64,000 nucleotides of DNA from Sipunculus nudus (Eukaryota; Annelida; Sipuncula; Golfingiida; Sipunculidae): contig CM049306.1 of assembly GCA_026874595.1 (NCBI GenBank), forward strand, positions 36,412,019-36,476,018. The letters run 5' to 3'. How positions within the stretch are numbered: position 1 is the first letter of the stretch; each line of letters opens with the position of its first letter. The notes under the pieces were generated by a model. It searched no databases. It was given only the letters and a program-made list of their open reading frames with translations, and had not been told where the DNA came from. The position numbers were made by a program, and so were the translations under genes. This document shows positions 26,521-39,700 of the stretch, piece by piece.

Positions 26521-26884
26521 TTCAAATATAGTTCCATCCAACGTAAGCCGCGGAAGTTTACAATTTTAAATTCCTGCACAAATATAAAAAATTATACTTG
26601 TAGTTATGCTGCAGACACAATGTCACAAAGAAAATAAATTTCTGCATTTTTTAGGAAAATATCTATAGTAAATATATTAAGCCCCCCTCCTCGGTTCAAA
26701 TATTATTCCATCAAACGAAAGTCATGGAAGTTAACTATTTTAAATTCCTGCACAAATATAAAAAGAATAATACCGTTATACATAATCTGTATTCATAGTT
26801 ATGTTGCAGACACACACAAAAAAATAAAATTTTGCTTTTTTTAGGGAAAAATCTATAGAATAGGTTAAGCCCCAGCCCCTCCTT
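26521..26884. repeat. Tandem duplication, 174-bp period, two copies
   Basis: Copy one starts at 26,521 (TTCAAATATAGTTCCATCCA) and copy two at 26,695 (TTCAAATATTATTCCATCAA). Shared landmarks inside include TTTTAAATTCCTGCACAAAT (in both), TAGTTATG-TGCAGACACA and TTAGG-AAAAT-TCTATAG. Copies differ by scattered substitutions and small indels. No coding content is seen. Confidence 0.85.
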
Positions 26885-27339
26885 CAAGGGTACTTCAGAT
26901 ATTATAATTATGGAGTGACAAAGTGCATTAACTTCGCACACCAGCACCCCATCCTACTCCTATTCCAGCCCCATTCCGGTTAGGCCTTGCCCTTGCGGAT
27001 ACACGTTTGTTCACCCTGACAGGCAACAGCTATATTTAGCAACATATAGCTACCCCACAAACATATGCGGGCTGCAACAATCATTAAGTTTCAGACCGGA
27101 CCCCGTCATGGCATGGGTAGGCTATAACGCGGTGGATTGAGCTGGGCTTTCCGCCTAAATTGGAGTGAATTCCTGCCCACAGGTCATGCCAATATATTCG
27201 ACTCATAAATCATTATGGTCACATTTTAGTGGAAGCGTGCACACAAGTGTTCTGTTTGTATGACTTCTGGGGTGCGGTTGTTATCAATAAAAGCCCGTTG
27301 AGTACGCTAGCAAACATGTGCTCGTCAGGCCACGCAGTG

Positions 27340-27509
27340 TTTACGGAAACTACGTCACAGTCAACACCCAACCAGGTGCGCGCCTCGCTCTGACGTCACA
27401 CGCTAGGCGGAGCTTCAGTTCTCGTTATCGGTTTGAAATTTTGGACTGAGTGCTAGGAAAGTGTACCGGTTGACTTCATGGTGTTTCTAACTCGGGATTT
27501 TAACTCAGA
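27340..27509 (+). promoter_or_regulatory. Probable CpG-rich promoter and 5' leader of the PET-LIM gene
   Basis: This segment has clearly more CpG than the flanking DNA. It contains a full palindromic cAMP-response element, TGACGTCA, at 27,391-27,398 and a half element (CGTCA) at 27,353-27,357. I see no TATA box at a suitable distance, so a dispersed-start promoter is likely. Transcription would start somewhere around 27,400-27,470. A stop codon (TAA, 27,501-27,503) is in frame just upstream of the start codon, so the coding part begins at 27,510. Confidence 0.55.
27391..27398. promoter_or_regulatory. CRE palindrome TGACGTCA
   Basis: Perfect CREB/ATF consensus about 110 bases upstream of the proposed start codon, a usual position for a functional element near a metazoan promoter. 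Confidence 0.5.
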
Positions 27510-27566
27510 ATGGATGTGTTATCGGACTCCAGTTTAATGGATGCTCCAGAGGATTTAGTAACTAAG
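27510..27566 (+). CDS. First coding exon of a PET-LIM (Prickle-like) gene
   Basis: The exon encodes 19 residues, MDVLSDSSLMDAPEDLVTK, acidic and serine-rich with no domain of its own. The start has A at -3 and G at +4, a strong initiation context, and an in-frame TAA lies nine bases upstream. The exon ends AAG|GTAAGG, a near-consensus donor, in phase 0. The next good phase-compatible exon downstream is the Cys-motif exon at 36,715, and the two join in frame, which is why I place both in one gene; this pairing is inference. The reading frame runs on past the donor for 52 codons without similarity to anything I know, so the splice is the better reading. PET-LIM proteins act in planar cell polarity (Prickle) or at focal adhesions and the actin cytoskeleton (Testin). 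A transcript start could also lie further upstream. Confidence 0.55.
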
Positions 27567-28471
27567 GTAAGGTCACAAGATTATGACTCACGGATGCAAT
27601 TTAGAAGTTTGGCGAGTTACCTTGCCGAACCTCGTTCCAGCGATACCCTCGCATACCTGCGCGATGTCCATTTCAAACGGCCATACTACCTGAGCGTAAA
27701 CTCGCTTGTTTTCCCCCTCGTATGAACCCATGACTCGCTTGATAAAGCGTATTGTCAAGGCGATATTTATGTCAAAGTTCAACCTTGTTGTGTTGTGATA
27801 TATATGCACAACTTGGAACGTGACAGTTGTTTATAGAAGGCACTTATAAAGTGCTTCAAGGATGATGACATCAAAGATCGGATTTTGTGTGTCGCCTGCA
27901 CGCCGCGTGGGCTCATGGTAGCTTAGCTTGGCTCTCAAATCTTCATGATGTGCTATTTGTCAGTTGTTTGCAGAGTTTACCATTTAACCTATTCACGTTT
28001 ATTTATTTCTGTATATTTTAGACGTCAAATGACAGATTAATATTAGAAGGAATTAATACCAGTGGGAAGCTTTTCTGAGTTAGCAGGAACCTTAAAAAAA
28101 AAACGGAATTCTATGTAATTCCTAATCCTATGTAATATCTTTGTATTTATACATACTGCTGTGTTGCAGAGATTGGACCAGGTGAACTTGAGACACGTTT
28201 TGAATAGATTTAGTATTCCAGAATTATTTGTGGATAAATGTCTATAGTTGTTATTAATCTTTAGACCTGAATTTGTGGATGCAAGACTGCAAGTGTTACT
28301 TATAAATTAATATAATAAATATATACATAAAGCAAAATTAAATCATATCATTGTTGTTCTTGCATTATACACCCTTCAACAATATTCTGCTATAACAGTA
28401 TGCATGGTATAATATATACTTTTGTCATTGCTTGTTCCTTCCATGGACATGTATGATATGAACAAACTGAT

Positions 28472-28605
28472 GGCATCTCAGGACAGAGGGGTCAGACAGG
28501 GGGAGTTAACAAGTTTGTGATGTTTCCATCCATTTGTTAAGGCATCTCAGGATAGAGGGGTTAGACGTCCAAATTTAACAAGTTTGTGATGTTTCCATCC
28601 ATTCA
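28472..28605. repeat. Tandem duplication, 69-bp period
   Basis: GGCATCTCAGGACAGAGGGG at 28,472 and GGCATCTCAGGATAGAGGGG at 28,541. Both are followed by TTAACAAGTTTGTGATGTTT and CCATCCATT. Two copies, only a few differences. Confidence 0.9.
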
Positions 28606-29240
28606 ACAATCCTGCCAGGTATAAAATATTACAGACACTGCATGCAGACCAGGGTCACTCCAAACCTTTGACGAAACACTCATTAATTTAAATTCAGAGC
28701 TGAAGCAAAAAAAAAAAACTCGCATCATAGGATCAATTATCATCCTTTGAATATGCCTATGCAGTATTGTGCGAATATTTGAATACTTTCAAAAAATAAA
28801 AGAAAAAGAGTGTTTTATACACCTGACAAGTGCTCAGCTTAAAGTGCATCTTGTGCCATTAGAGGGAGCATCATCGACGGAATAAATGGCTGTCATGTTA
28901 GCTGGTGAACCAACTGCAACACGAAACACTTGTATATCTTTATTTCATAAAATTTCGATATATTATTGCATAGATGTGTTCAAAAAATGATTATTTATTG
29001 ATTGGTGTTTTATTTTGACTTCTGATTTTATTTTGAAGTTAGATGGTGGTTTTTTGTCAGAAGTATCCAAAACATCAGTGTTTTTGGGGACCATGCAGAC
29101 CATACAGGTGAAATAAGTCACAGAAATATACAATTCTTAAATAAATACCATGTCTAGTTCTCAATGTTAAAACCATAAAATTTTAGACCAACAAAACATT
29201 TTGAATACACAGTAACATGCATGCAGTAATAAATAAAAAG

Positions 29241-29284
29241 TATATATATATGTATATAAATATGTATATATATATATATATATA
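29241..29284. repeat. (TA)n microsatellite
   Basis: TA run broken by TG and AA steps. Confidence 0.9.
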
Positions 29285-32200
29285 AATCTACAGAAAATAT
29301 GATTCCCGTGTCATCTTTAGTTTGTACTAGGATGTTGTTGTATTTTACCCTACACTGCAAGTCCTAGGCTCTATATACTGTTCAGGTGAGACAGAAATGA
29401 CAGGGTGTGAATGGTCTTGGAGATAATTGACATCCTATCCATAGAAAGCCAGGTGTTGTTAACAGAGCATCAGGGTAGGGTTTTGTAGACAGTACATCTC
29501 TGGGTTCATGTGTGTCATGTTGGAAGTGGCAGAGGCAGGGGTTTCCTTAACTAGGGCAGGCCTCTGTTATTAGGCAAAATGACCAACTGATAGGCAGGGT
29601 TTCGCAAAACATTATCTGAAGGCCTAGCTCGCATAATGCTTTGAAAATAATATAAAGAAAATATCTTTTCATCCCCAGGTTTGTATTTTTATAGATTATA
29701 ACTGACACCATATTTTTAAATGAATATTTTTATTATTCAAAATGATTAATTATTTCTTATCACAAAACACTGTTGTAATATATGTCAGATATTTCTTGAA
29801 TATTCTTCTTCAGGGTCTACGATCTTCGGGGACCAGTTACAAGTGGATTTACCCCTCTAGCTTACCCAACAGGTGTCCAGAATGTATGATTTGGAATCAG
29901 AAATTTTTATTTTGTTTTCAAAGTTTTCTTATAACTGAACCTTTTTTTTTAGTATTTTATATATTATATATACATATTCAAGGTCAGTATACTTGAATAC
30001 ACTTATGGACTAATGGCTGCATATTTATAAATACATGTAGAATAATGCTTTTTGTTTAGTTACAAGTGCTGAAATTAACAAATTATTTCTACACATGTCC
30101 TTTGTTTAAACACACTATACAAAATTAATTTACAAGTTATATTGTAAGGTTTTCAATTTACAAATATCTTTAAAAAATAATTTTAAAATGTGGGGAAAGG
30201 TGTTTGAACAGTATTCCTTAACATTAAGGTAGAGAATCAGGTATAAACTGACTGTTAACAGCCTTAGTATTCCAACTTTTCCGCCAGAAGAAAGATATAA
30301 ATACAAGCTTTACAGAAACACATGGTTAACCACAGGGCCTTATCCCCTGATCTTGGCAGCATTTTCATAGACCTAGATAAACAATGATGAGCCAGAGAGA
30401 AGAAAAATGAAAACGTTATCTTCATGATTGAGGCCATACTTTTTACCAGGGACTTTGCAGTAGTTCCTGCCAGCATGGAGCGCTGGCCGCATTTGTCCAG
30501 GATTATTGAGTTATGAATGTGTGCAGTTTTTCTGGAAGCGATTAAGGGCTACAAAGAGCAGGTAGAGGGCGCCGGAGTGCGGTACTTTTTTCTCGAAGGT
30601 GATCTCTGCCATATGTACATGAAGTTCTCTCTGATGATACATTGCCAAGCCAGGGATGTTGAGACTGTGTTTCCGTGGTTATTTCCATAGTTCAGACATT
30701 TCCATGGGTACAAACCAGGATCTCTGACTCTTCATTACAGTCAGCTGTCTGTAATTCAAACATAAGTGTAAGGATACAAGAAATATGAGTTTAATAACTT
30801 TGAATTAAGTAACAATGCACTGCCAGCTAGTCTTTCACAGATTAGAGAGCATTCATACAGGTACACCATTAGATTTGATTATTTTTATCATGCATGGTCA
30901 TGACCTGTATAAATTTAAACGGAACATATACTGCTTACCAAACACTTCTCAACAGCAATCATCCATTGCAAAACTTTATAGGTGATGATCAGGACATCCA
31001 TTGTATCATCATAAACTAAGAAATCATTCGTTTAGAAAGAACCTTTAACTTCCCTTGAAGAACCTTTGCTTTTGGACCAGTGAGGAAACCTGGGTAAAAG
31101 TTCAAACATGGTAAAACTCACAGTATCAACCCTTAGAAGATATTGTCGACCTTGTCGACCTTGTCAGGTTCAGTCAAGAGGTTTGGTAGAAGAAGAGCTA
31201 TATATAAGGCAAAAAAAACCTGTATGGTTCTAACTTTAGATTCTAAGGCACTTTATTTCAGAAATCAGTGTGGGCGGGGCAATTTTTTTTTTAAACTATG
31301 TTTTGATAAAAATGTCATATGATCAGGGAAAAGCACTACATAAAAAAGAAATGTTATCAAATTTGTATTAATTTATCTTGAAAGATGAAAATAAAAATAT
31401 TGATACAGGGGGTTAAACTTATTGCGGACAGTGCCTGATAACAATACTTTCTGGGGGGCCTAACTTATGTACAGTATAAATTAAGTAAATCTTATTGCAA
31501 GGGCACATCAGAGGTTTGATGAGTAGGCCACTTGAGTTTATCACTTCATCACAACTGGAGAAATCAACTTAAGTTAAACAGACAGAATGTTAGACTCTGT
31601 TTTTGGTGAGAGTAGCATTTTATACATCTCTTTGATGATCCAATTAATGTCTGCCCTGGGGAGAGCCTCGTATAGTACACCTGAGAAATATGTGTAGGTT
31701 AAGGGTCCAAAAAAATGGTAATGCAAGAAATATCAGAGTACATTCAGCATACCCTAATATCAGTCAGTCTTGTAAATATGCTGAATAGATATTATATTGA
31801 TTCAAGCTCCTGGCTTTTCATATGTCATAACGTTTTAACCTGTCTGTCTGGCGACGTGTTATATATGTTTTTTACCTGGATAATTAGATTGGCATCTAAG
31901 AACATTTAGTGCTGGGTAAATCTGAGGCTACACTTGTTATGTTTGGAGTCATAACACAAGCTAAGCTGACCTGGTCTCACCAGGGGTGGTTCTGCATGGT
32001 TTAGAAGCAAGTCGGAATAACAAGTTTACATTCCCTAAATCTTCTGTCGGGATGGCTCCAGTCTGTCTACCTTTTGTAAATCTCTTCAGGTGAGCTCCAT
32101 ACTGAAGGAATACAGCACCTGTTGAGAGGTCCAGTTTGTTCTACTACCTGAGCATGCCAACTGTACATGCTTGAGTAAAAATACCATCTTGTATACTGAA

Positions 32201-35200
32201 TATTTCACTTTTGATCAAGGTTAGCAAGTTTCTGCCATTGCCATTTCTGCCCATTCTGCCCTTGTTTCTGCAATTAGAGCAGAAATACCCTAAAATTGCA
32301 ATAAAATTACTATTCTAACACACCAATTTAAATATGGTACAGCAATAATCTATTAAGTTTTCAGATTGATTACCTTAGTGTAAATTATAAACCTCAAACA
32401 TGTTGAAATCTCTTTACTTTTTTAAAGAATTGACAGTAACATTTATTGAAAAATATTATTAGTATGTTTTATATTCATTACTTATCAAAATTGCAGCAGT
32501 ATAGAAAATGAAATGCAGTCAAATTTATATTTTTTATTGATTTTATAATGTTCCCCAGCTTGAATCATTGCCAATCGTACCTTGCAGCAGACATTATCAA
32601 CATGAACTGCATTTATACTACATAATTCTTTTTACCAATTACTGAATTACATAGGTAATTTAATGGAGAAAGGGATGAATTGCTTTCTTTTTCTGCATGC
32701 AAAGATTACTTACATGAATGCATGCCACTCATAATGCTACATTTAATTTAGATTGTGTAGAACTATGGTTATTTATCTCTAGTCTACACAGGTTTTCTTT
32801 ATATTTAAATAAACATGAATTATACTTTGTGCAGACCATGCAAAAAAACTTTTAAATTAGGTGTGAAAATGCCCATACACAGAATGAGTAGTGGGAAGCA
32901 TCATGATTGGTAGCAGCGTGGATACACATTCAGATAAGTGTCGGATATGCACAAACACATACGGCAAAATTGTGTATTCTTCAGTTGACAGAATCTTTGC
33001 ATAGTTCACCACACAGTTAACAATATAAACACAGGTACAAAAATCATGTCCGTGTTACATCTGCCATTGTTTGATTTAGAGCGGAAACTGCTCTCCATTT
33101 GAGTTTATGATCTGCTTGCTTGCCCTGCATATAACCAATGTAAGTTGTTGGTCATATGATCAATGGAAACACCTGTTCAGGTAAGCTCTTATAAGGACAG
33201 ATATTATTGTATCAGACAGATTGTCCTGAAATTCATGGTCATTGATTTAAGATCACTAACAGGGATACCGGATCGGTTCCAGATCCCTCAGTGTGGTAGT
33301 TGTAGTAGTGGATGAAAGAGTCCACTAATTTGTAGCATAGTTGTTTCAGGTGTCAGATAAAAGAGTCACTCCATCAAATACAATTTCAAAATGTCACCCC
33401 AGTACACTAGCTTTGTCGGTTGTGTTGATTCGCTAGTGTTGCTGAGATTCATCAATCACGAACCAGTTGACACAGGTCTCCCCTACCCTGGACAGGATCT
33501 AACACATGGGTGATTGAGGCGTTTGGCCACAAAAACCAATACACATCTATCATACACACACTGTATCTCATAGATCATAGCTTTTGTGTCCATCGAGACA
33601 GAGGCATTGTGGCTTAAGTTTGTCTCTATCACTTTGACCTGTCAGTTATGGTTTATCTTTGCAATGCACAGTAGGATCTCCGAGCGTTGTCGCCCATATA
33701 TATATATTCGGAAAGCTATCAAGTCCATTATCTTGGATATTTCTAAAGAAAAGTATCAGTTCATCAAAAGAATTTTTCCAAATAGATGCAGTGAAATGCA
33801 TAAGGTCTATATGGTATGGGTATGATGTTGTAGAATTGTCATGTGTATGATATAAAGGTTCCCTGAAGGTGAAAAGGTGACCTATCTGTACCCTGTGGGA
33901 GTGGTCTTATGAAAAGTCGTGAGTGTACGCTAAACAGGGTTAAATCCACAGTAATTTTCAAAGACATATTTTATGTAGTCTGTATACATATAATGTTGTA
34001 TCAATTTTTTCATGGATAAACTGTTGATGTATGTTTTTGGCATGTTTTCCCGTATGAATTGTTGCCTTTTAGTATTGATATATCAGGAGCAGTACAGCAT
34101 AACCCACATAAAGAGATGACTTTTATATTTTTATTGCATGTAGATACTATGTAATATAGTTAATATAGATTCTTTTAATTAAAATCTTTGCTCAAGTTGG
34201 TCCATTTTTAAATCCTCTTCAAGATCATATAATGAAATTCATTAATTCATGCTGTTCAATATGACCAATGTGATTTGACCAGATTTTTTAAGTACCTGTC
34301 ACTAATGAATAATTTTCACTATAGGAAGCTTTAATTCAAACAATAAAGATCTATAGCAATTTTATCAGAAAGGACCAAGATGATTTTACAAAAAAAACAC
34401 AATTGTGCATTTGGATGTTATCATAACATTAAAAAAATGTAACACAGATTGACATACTAGCAATGTGATTGCTTTCTGTTTGATATGCGTTGAGATAAAA
34501 ATTTGCTTTCACCTATGGGTTTGCTTGTTTTTATTCCCAAGTCCATGCACATGGTTGAAAGTATTTATAACCAACCAGTCATGCATGTGCATGCAGCAAT
34601 GCATGGGGCGTCCTTAATGGCTGACAGTGTGCATTACAAGGGCCCTGTTTACTCATACATCAACTGGTTGGAAATCTAAATGATTTTTTTAGCTTTTGTC
34701 TATTTAACTGGCTGTCTCATGGGCTGAGATGTGACCAGATTGTAGTTTAGCTGCAGGCTTTGATGTTGCCAGTAACAACATGGCTGGGACCAGCCCTGCC
34801 TTTTGACTACTGGGGTGGAGAGGGGCACCTGCACAGGGCTGGGGCCTGCAGCCAATTAGCCTGGGCTGGACCATCTGGGTGCCAAGTCAACATTTATCAC
34901 CATAGTTCACTCACTAACCATTCACCAGAAACCTCAGATTAACATGTTCATACATAATGGAGTGTTGTATTATATAACACTATAATATATGTATAAATTA
35001 TATATTATATACATGCAAGTTTAACATACAGTGTTCGTTTCTCTGGGGGATTTGAGAATATCGTATAATTTTGTGATTTCCCAGTGCACAAAATAAAATT
35101 CTTCATTATATTTGAATGGCAAATCAAACAAAAGTTGTTCTCTATCAACTTAGTACTAGGTTTACTTTGCACATAATTGTCTTAGGTTTATTAATGAAAT

Positions 35201-35362
35201 GTGAGGTATACCTTAAATATTCACATGTATATTTTAATGTAATTTTTTACTACTACCATGAGATATTTAATAAATAAACGTGTTTTGAGAAAAAGAGAAT
35301 CATGGTTTCGTGGATACCTCAGTCATTCTTTCTTGAAAAACAATCATAAATCAAGGAAAGTG

Positions 35363-35363
<1 letters not shown>

Positions 35364-35405
<42 letters not shown>

Positions 35406-35410
35406 TATAT
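35364..35410. repeat. (TA)n microsatellite
   Basis: TA run with one CA step. It is one of the few long TA runs downstream of 30 kb. Confidence 0.95.
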
Positions 35411-36714
35411 GGTTTCAGGCTAGTTGTAAAATTAAAACTTTGCACTGTTATTTCAACTTTTGACACCCTATTTGAAACAAAGAATTCAAGTGTCCTCAAA
35501 GGCACATGAAAATTTGGCTTAATGCATAGTTCAAAGTTTTGAAGATGTTTAGAGTTCAGAAGTTGATGATATTGGTCATTTTCACTTTCAGTGGTCCATT
35601 TGGTGCCCAGTGTATTATACAATGTTGGCTATTGAAAATTCCCAGTGGAATAAGTAAATCAGACAGAGCAATGAATTTCAAAGAGGTCCCTTGTGCCTAT
35701 TGTTGTTCATGTTAAGCATGGTTTTGTACTGAGTTATATAATGGGTCATCCAATTATTATGGATTACATTCAATCATTAGGGAGACAAAAACATCACATA
35801 GTAATTTGGAGCATCAACTCCCACTTAGCCCTTTGATCCCTGTATGGGGTAACCATCCAAAATGTAAATAAGTGAGCCAAGTCTCTTATAGTTAGGCAAA
35901 ATAGTTATACCATTATGCAGTCATCAGAATTTGAAGGGATGCATGACCTATTTATCCATTAACTAAAGTTTAACTAACTACATTAATTTGATGGATGATC
36001 TCCTTTTTTCAACTTTGATTTGTGTATTTATCCAACTCATGTACTTTACGCTATTAAAATGTTAGGTAATATTGTTAAGAGGCATTTGATGTATTGTGGA
36101 CTAATTGTTGCCTGACATAAAATAGCTTGCAGGATAAATACAATAATTATGATATTTGGAAAAACAATTATTGATCATGTTTCATTTCATAAATGGATAT
36201 AACAGGCTGCATGCTCCTAGACCAGCCTTGTTTAGAATTATGCCTTTGGTTTAGAACATGAGTTAGGATGGCATGGTATCATAGACTGCAGGTTGTTCTT
36301 CAAGGATATACTTTGCAGTTCTGCAATATTCAGAACTCTTGACTTTTATCAAAATGATGTACCATTTAGACTACATAGGGGTAAGTCTTAGAACACGACA
36401 TGTTTTGTAAGCACTTGGTAATATTATTTTATGTTAATGCATGTATATATTTAGTTATCTGAGTTAATGTGCATGTGTCAGAGCCATCAGTTGCCAAATT
36501 TAAGGAATTAGACTAGAATGAATTCAAATCAGGATCCAGCCAAGTCCAAATTCCAACTATAGGGTTTGTCAATTGGAATCCATGGACAGAGTTGCTTCAA
36601 TGCATGATTAGCTCTTATCACAATATAAGACTTGACATATACAGAAATTGTATTAATATCAAATGTTTGTATCATTTGTATGTATAGAAGTTATAGCGTT
36701 GTCCTTATTTGCAG

Positions 36715-36797
36715 ATTGGAGTCACAGACAGTGAGAAGAGTAGACCATGCCAGAATTGTCAAACACAGTGTCCAGGGTACTCCCCTCATTATTGGAG
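36715..36797 (+). CDS. PET-LIM protein exon, N-terminal Cys motif (Prickle-like)
   Basis: The exon encodes 27 residues and two bases of the next codon (phase 2): IGVTDSEKSR, then PCQNCQTQCPGYSPHYW, then AG of a probable arginine codon. The pattern PC-x2-C-x3-CPGY/F-x2-H-x-WR is the stretch just before the PET domain in PET-LIM proteins; in PRICKLE3, Testin and LMCD1 it continues as K-I-C-x2-C-K-C. The QCPGY part resembles PRICKLE3 most, so Prickle is my first choice, then Testin or LIMPETin. The acceptor (GTCCTTATTTGCAG) and donor (AG|GTAGGT) are good, and all 27 codons are open. The exon continues the frame of 27,510-27,566. The matching next exon (KxCxxCKC, then PET and three LIM domains) is not found up to 64 kb, so only the N-terminus is in this window. 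Confidence 0.75.
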
Positions 36798-39700
36798 GTA
36801 GGTGGATTTTAAATGAATGGTGTTAATGGTTTCACAGTTTAATTGGCAAATACAGGGATCAAACTTGTCTTAAAGGAACCAAAAATGCAGTGCCATCTCC
36901 CAGTCATGGGCAGATGTAAGGTCCCCTGCTTGAAAATAATTGAGTGAAGTATTGTGAGAAAAGGTTTAGGACAATCTCTTATAGGATTTTTTCAGTGTGA
37001 TAAGTACTAGGTGTACCATAACACAGTCACTGGACAGGTTGTCTGTCTGCTTGACAGACCTGTATGTGCAAGAGACTGAAGAACTTTCTTGTGTGCCCAA
37101 GGTAGGTGTCTATAAATACAGGTTCTTCTGTTTACCCACACTATGTTATGTGTTTTGGTTGTAAGGTGAACCAAGGTCTCTCCAGTGACCGTCAGCTGTT
37201 GTACAAGATCAGGGATCCCGTGTATGGCAGTATTGGGAGAGAGACTGATGTAACCAATGCACGTTATAGTTTTTGCTGGCTGCATGGAATGGTATTCTCA
37301 TATATTTTTCAATAAACAAGAGTACCACTGTATCATACATCAGTTAGGTTAACACAACATCAGCTCCAATTCTACTTTTCTGGGCATGTGCTGGCACAAA
37401 CTAAATTTGTGTGGTAAAGATAATGAATTTATCATTACCAATTACTGAAGAAAACCAGAGTTAATTTAATGTTTTAAAGTTTTTATTGTTTCAATTTAAT
37501 GCTAAAACCTATGGCAAAGTCTTAACCACACCACTGTGCCCTTTATATCCAGGAAAGAATGTACATTAGATGGTTGACAGCTTCAGTCTCACTCTCTTTA
37601 ATCCAAGTTATAACTGCTGTTTGTACACTTTGGGAGGAAATAAGTGTCAAGGAATGAAAGATTCAATAAGCTAAGACGACAAAATAAAGGTTTGATATCA
37701 CATACGTTGTCATTCTGGAAATACTAACAAAACATTCTTCAGGGACTCCACGTACTGTTCATGTTTTGTCATCACTATCTATTTCTGAACAGTCAGACAA
37801 GGATTCTTTGTTTCCCATAACAGTCTTAGCAGCTCAACAATTATTGCAATTCCCTGTGAGGTTGACAGATATGTTCAGAAGAACTGTCAGCCAGAGTTTC
37901 ACCTGGGGAGAGTTCGTTATAACATGACCAGGTGACGAGCTAAATCGGTACCAGTGTTAGAGCAGTGTTGCATGTTTACATGTAACATTGGGAACCGAAG
38001 ACAAGCCGTGTGTGCAGGCAGGGCAGGCCCTGATAAGGTACAGGGATAGTCCCATGTCAGCACGTTTCCTAGAAATTTCCAGAGAGAGTTTATCAGGGCC
38101 AGCTGTCTGCTGCAGCAGGGAGGATAGAGATGAGGGAAGGTGCTGATAAAGTTCCTGCTGTTATGGCTGCCGGGCAGAGCCTTGATGTTTGACCCTTGGG
38201 GTGGGGTTTCGTTCAGGACCAACACAAACTTCTACCTCAATCTGGCCGTGTGTCAGCGCACATCTGAGGGGTAATGGATTACTAGGGCACCGGGGATGGC
38301 AGAAGGGCAACAAATCAATAAAACACTGTCCTAGGTTGACTAACCTGTTTGATGTTATTACTTAAACATACATATATCATATACACCTGTCAGACAGGTC
38401 TGTATGGTTTGTAAAGTTTTTTTATAGAATCATAAAAATGAATCCTGAACAATGAATACTCTGAATCTGATATGAATATATATGTAACAAGCTAAAACTG
38501 TACTTGGTCGTTTGGAATACCATGACAATATGTAGCTATATCTACACCCTTAACATATGATTTTGTCTGGATTGATTTGATATTATCCCATTCTGTACTT
38601 AGAAGAGATGTTAAAAATTTTTTTAAATACTATATATTCGAAAATTGAACTTTTTTTATTAATTACACATTATTATAAAAGTTTTGAAATTGGAGTTTGG
38701 AAGATATAGTTGAATTCTATTATTTCAATTTTTATTTACAAGTTTAAAACTTATAAATACTTTGATTGATATTTAATTACAGTGGAATCTCCCAACTGTT
38801 GACTCGTAGGGGGCCTGGTTTTTCCCATGTATATAGGGAGATGTACATCTATCAGAGGGGTCCTTAGTCTTATATCAGGACTAATTTTAAAAAGTGCCAG
38901 CAATATAGAGATGGATGTGATTTATAAAAGGGGTTTCCCTTAATTACCCAGTAACTGTATTCAGCTGTATAGAAAGTAGAAATCTGCATTTTATGGAATG
39001 TAAGTCTCTGCCTTTTTTTTTTTCTTTTTTTTTTTGGGGGGGAGGGGTAGGGGGGTTCGCTTTTATAGGATGCTCCCAAAAGTCTTTGCTTTCTCTTATT
39101 CAGCCCATAATCCCAGATTTATTTGTGCATAAGTGACTGTACATTTGCAAGATGACGTCACTGGATCCGGATTATGCGCCAGTTCTACACCAAAATCTGA
39201 TTGATTCTTCAATAGCCCATTCCCCAAAATGCCCTAAAAAATTTAATGAGATTCCTTTGATGTTTGCACGAGTAAAGTTGCACACAAACACACATACAAA
39301 CACACATTGGTATGAACACCTAGATTCCTGGCAGAGGCAAACATGTATGTTAGCTGTTCAGACTAGTGTATCTAGGATAGACTGGGGTAGCAGGGGGTCT
39401 GTTGGACTGAAAGTCCTGTTTCTTTTGACCTCCACAAGTTGGAGCTCAGCTGTGGTGTTTGGACTAAACTCAATATGTTTACTCTTTTGCTCACGTTTTC
39501 ACTGTTACTGGATCGACTGTAATGAAAGGCAGACTCTGCTCGTGTCAGCAAGCGTGTTCTTGGCACACATCCCGTGTGTGTGCTGCAGTAAAACCGCCTG
39601 TATACTGAGGGCTTGCCCCGTTTTGTGACATGCATTAGAGACCACTCACTATAAGCTGTTGATTACGGGCAGGTCCAGGTTTTTAGAGTAACACTGGCTC

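Larger units (their letters stand above)
27567..36714 (+). other. First intron (about 9.1 kb)
   Basis: Runs from GTAAGG to a TTATTTGCAG acceptor. It contains a two-copy 69-bp tandem repeat (28,472), a TA microsatellite (29,241) and islands of balanced composition at 30,250-30,760, 33,050-33,900 and 34,700-34,930 that could be regulatory. I found no exon in it that I trust. A possible six-codon first exon ending CTGTTCAG|GTAAGC near 33,181 would be phase 0, but it rests on the donor alone. Confidence 0.5.

Noticed and set aside
30556-30580. CTCF-like half site TAGAGGGCGCC
   Set aside because: Only the 3' half of the motif matches; the 5' half does not fit the consensus.
33160-33190. Possible mini first exon ending TTCAG|GTAAGC
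   Set aside because: Six codons and a donor only, in DNA without CpG enrichment. The phase fits the exon at 36,715, but support is too thin to annotate.
39152-39628. 158-codon open reading frame, the longest in the window
   Set aside because: It contains a CA-repeat translation (THTNTHTNTHW), is overlapped by an 87-codon frame on the other strand, shows no family motif and has no convincing splice context.
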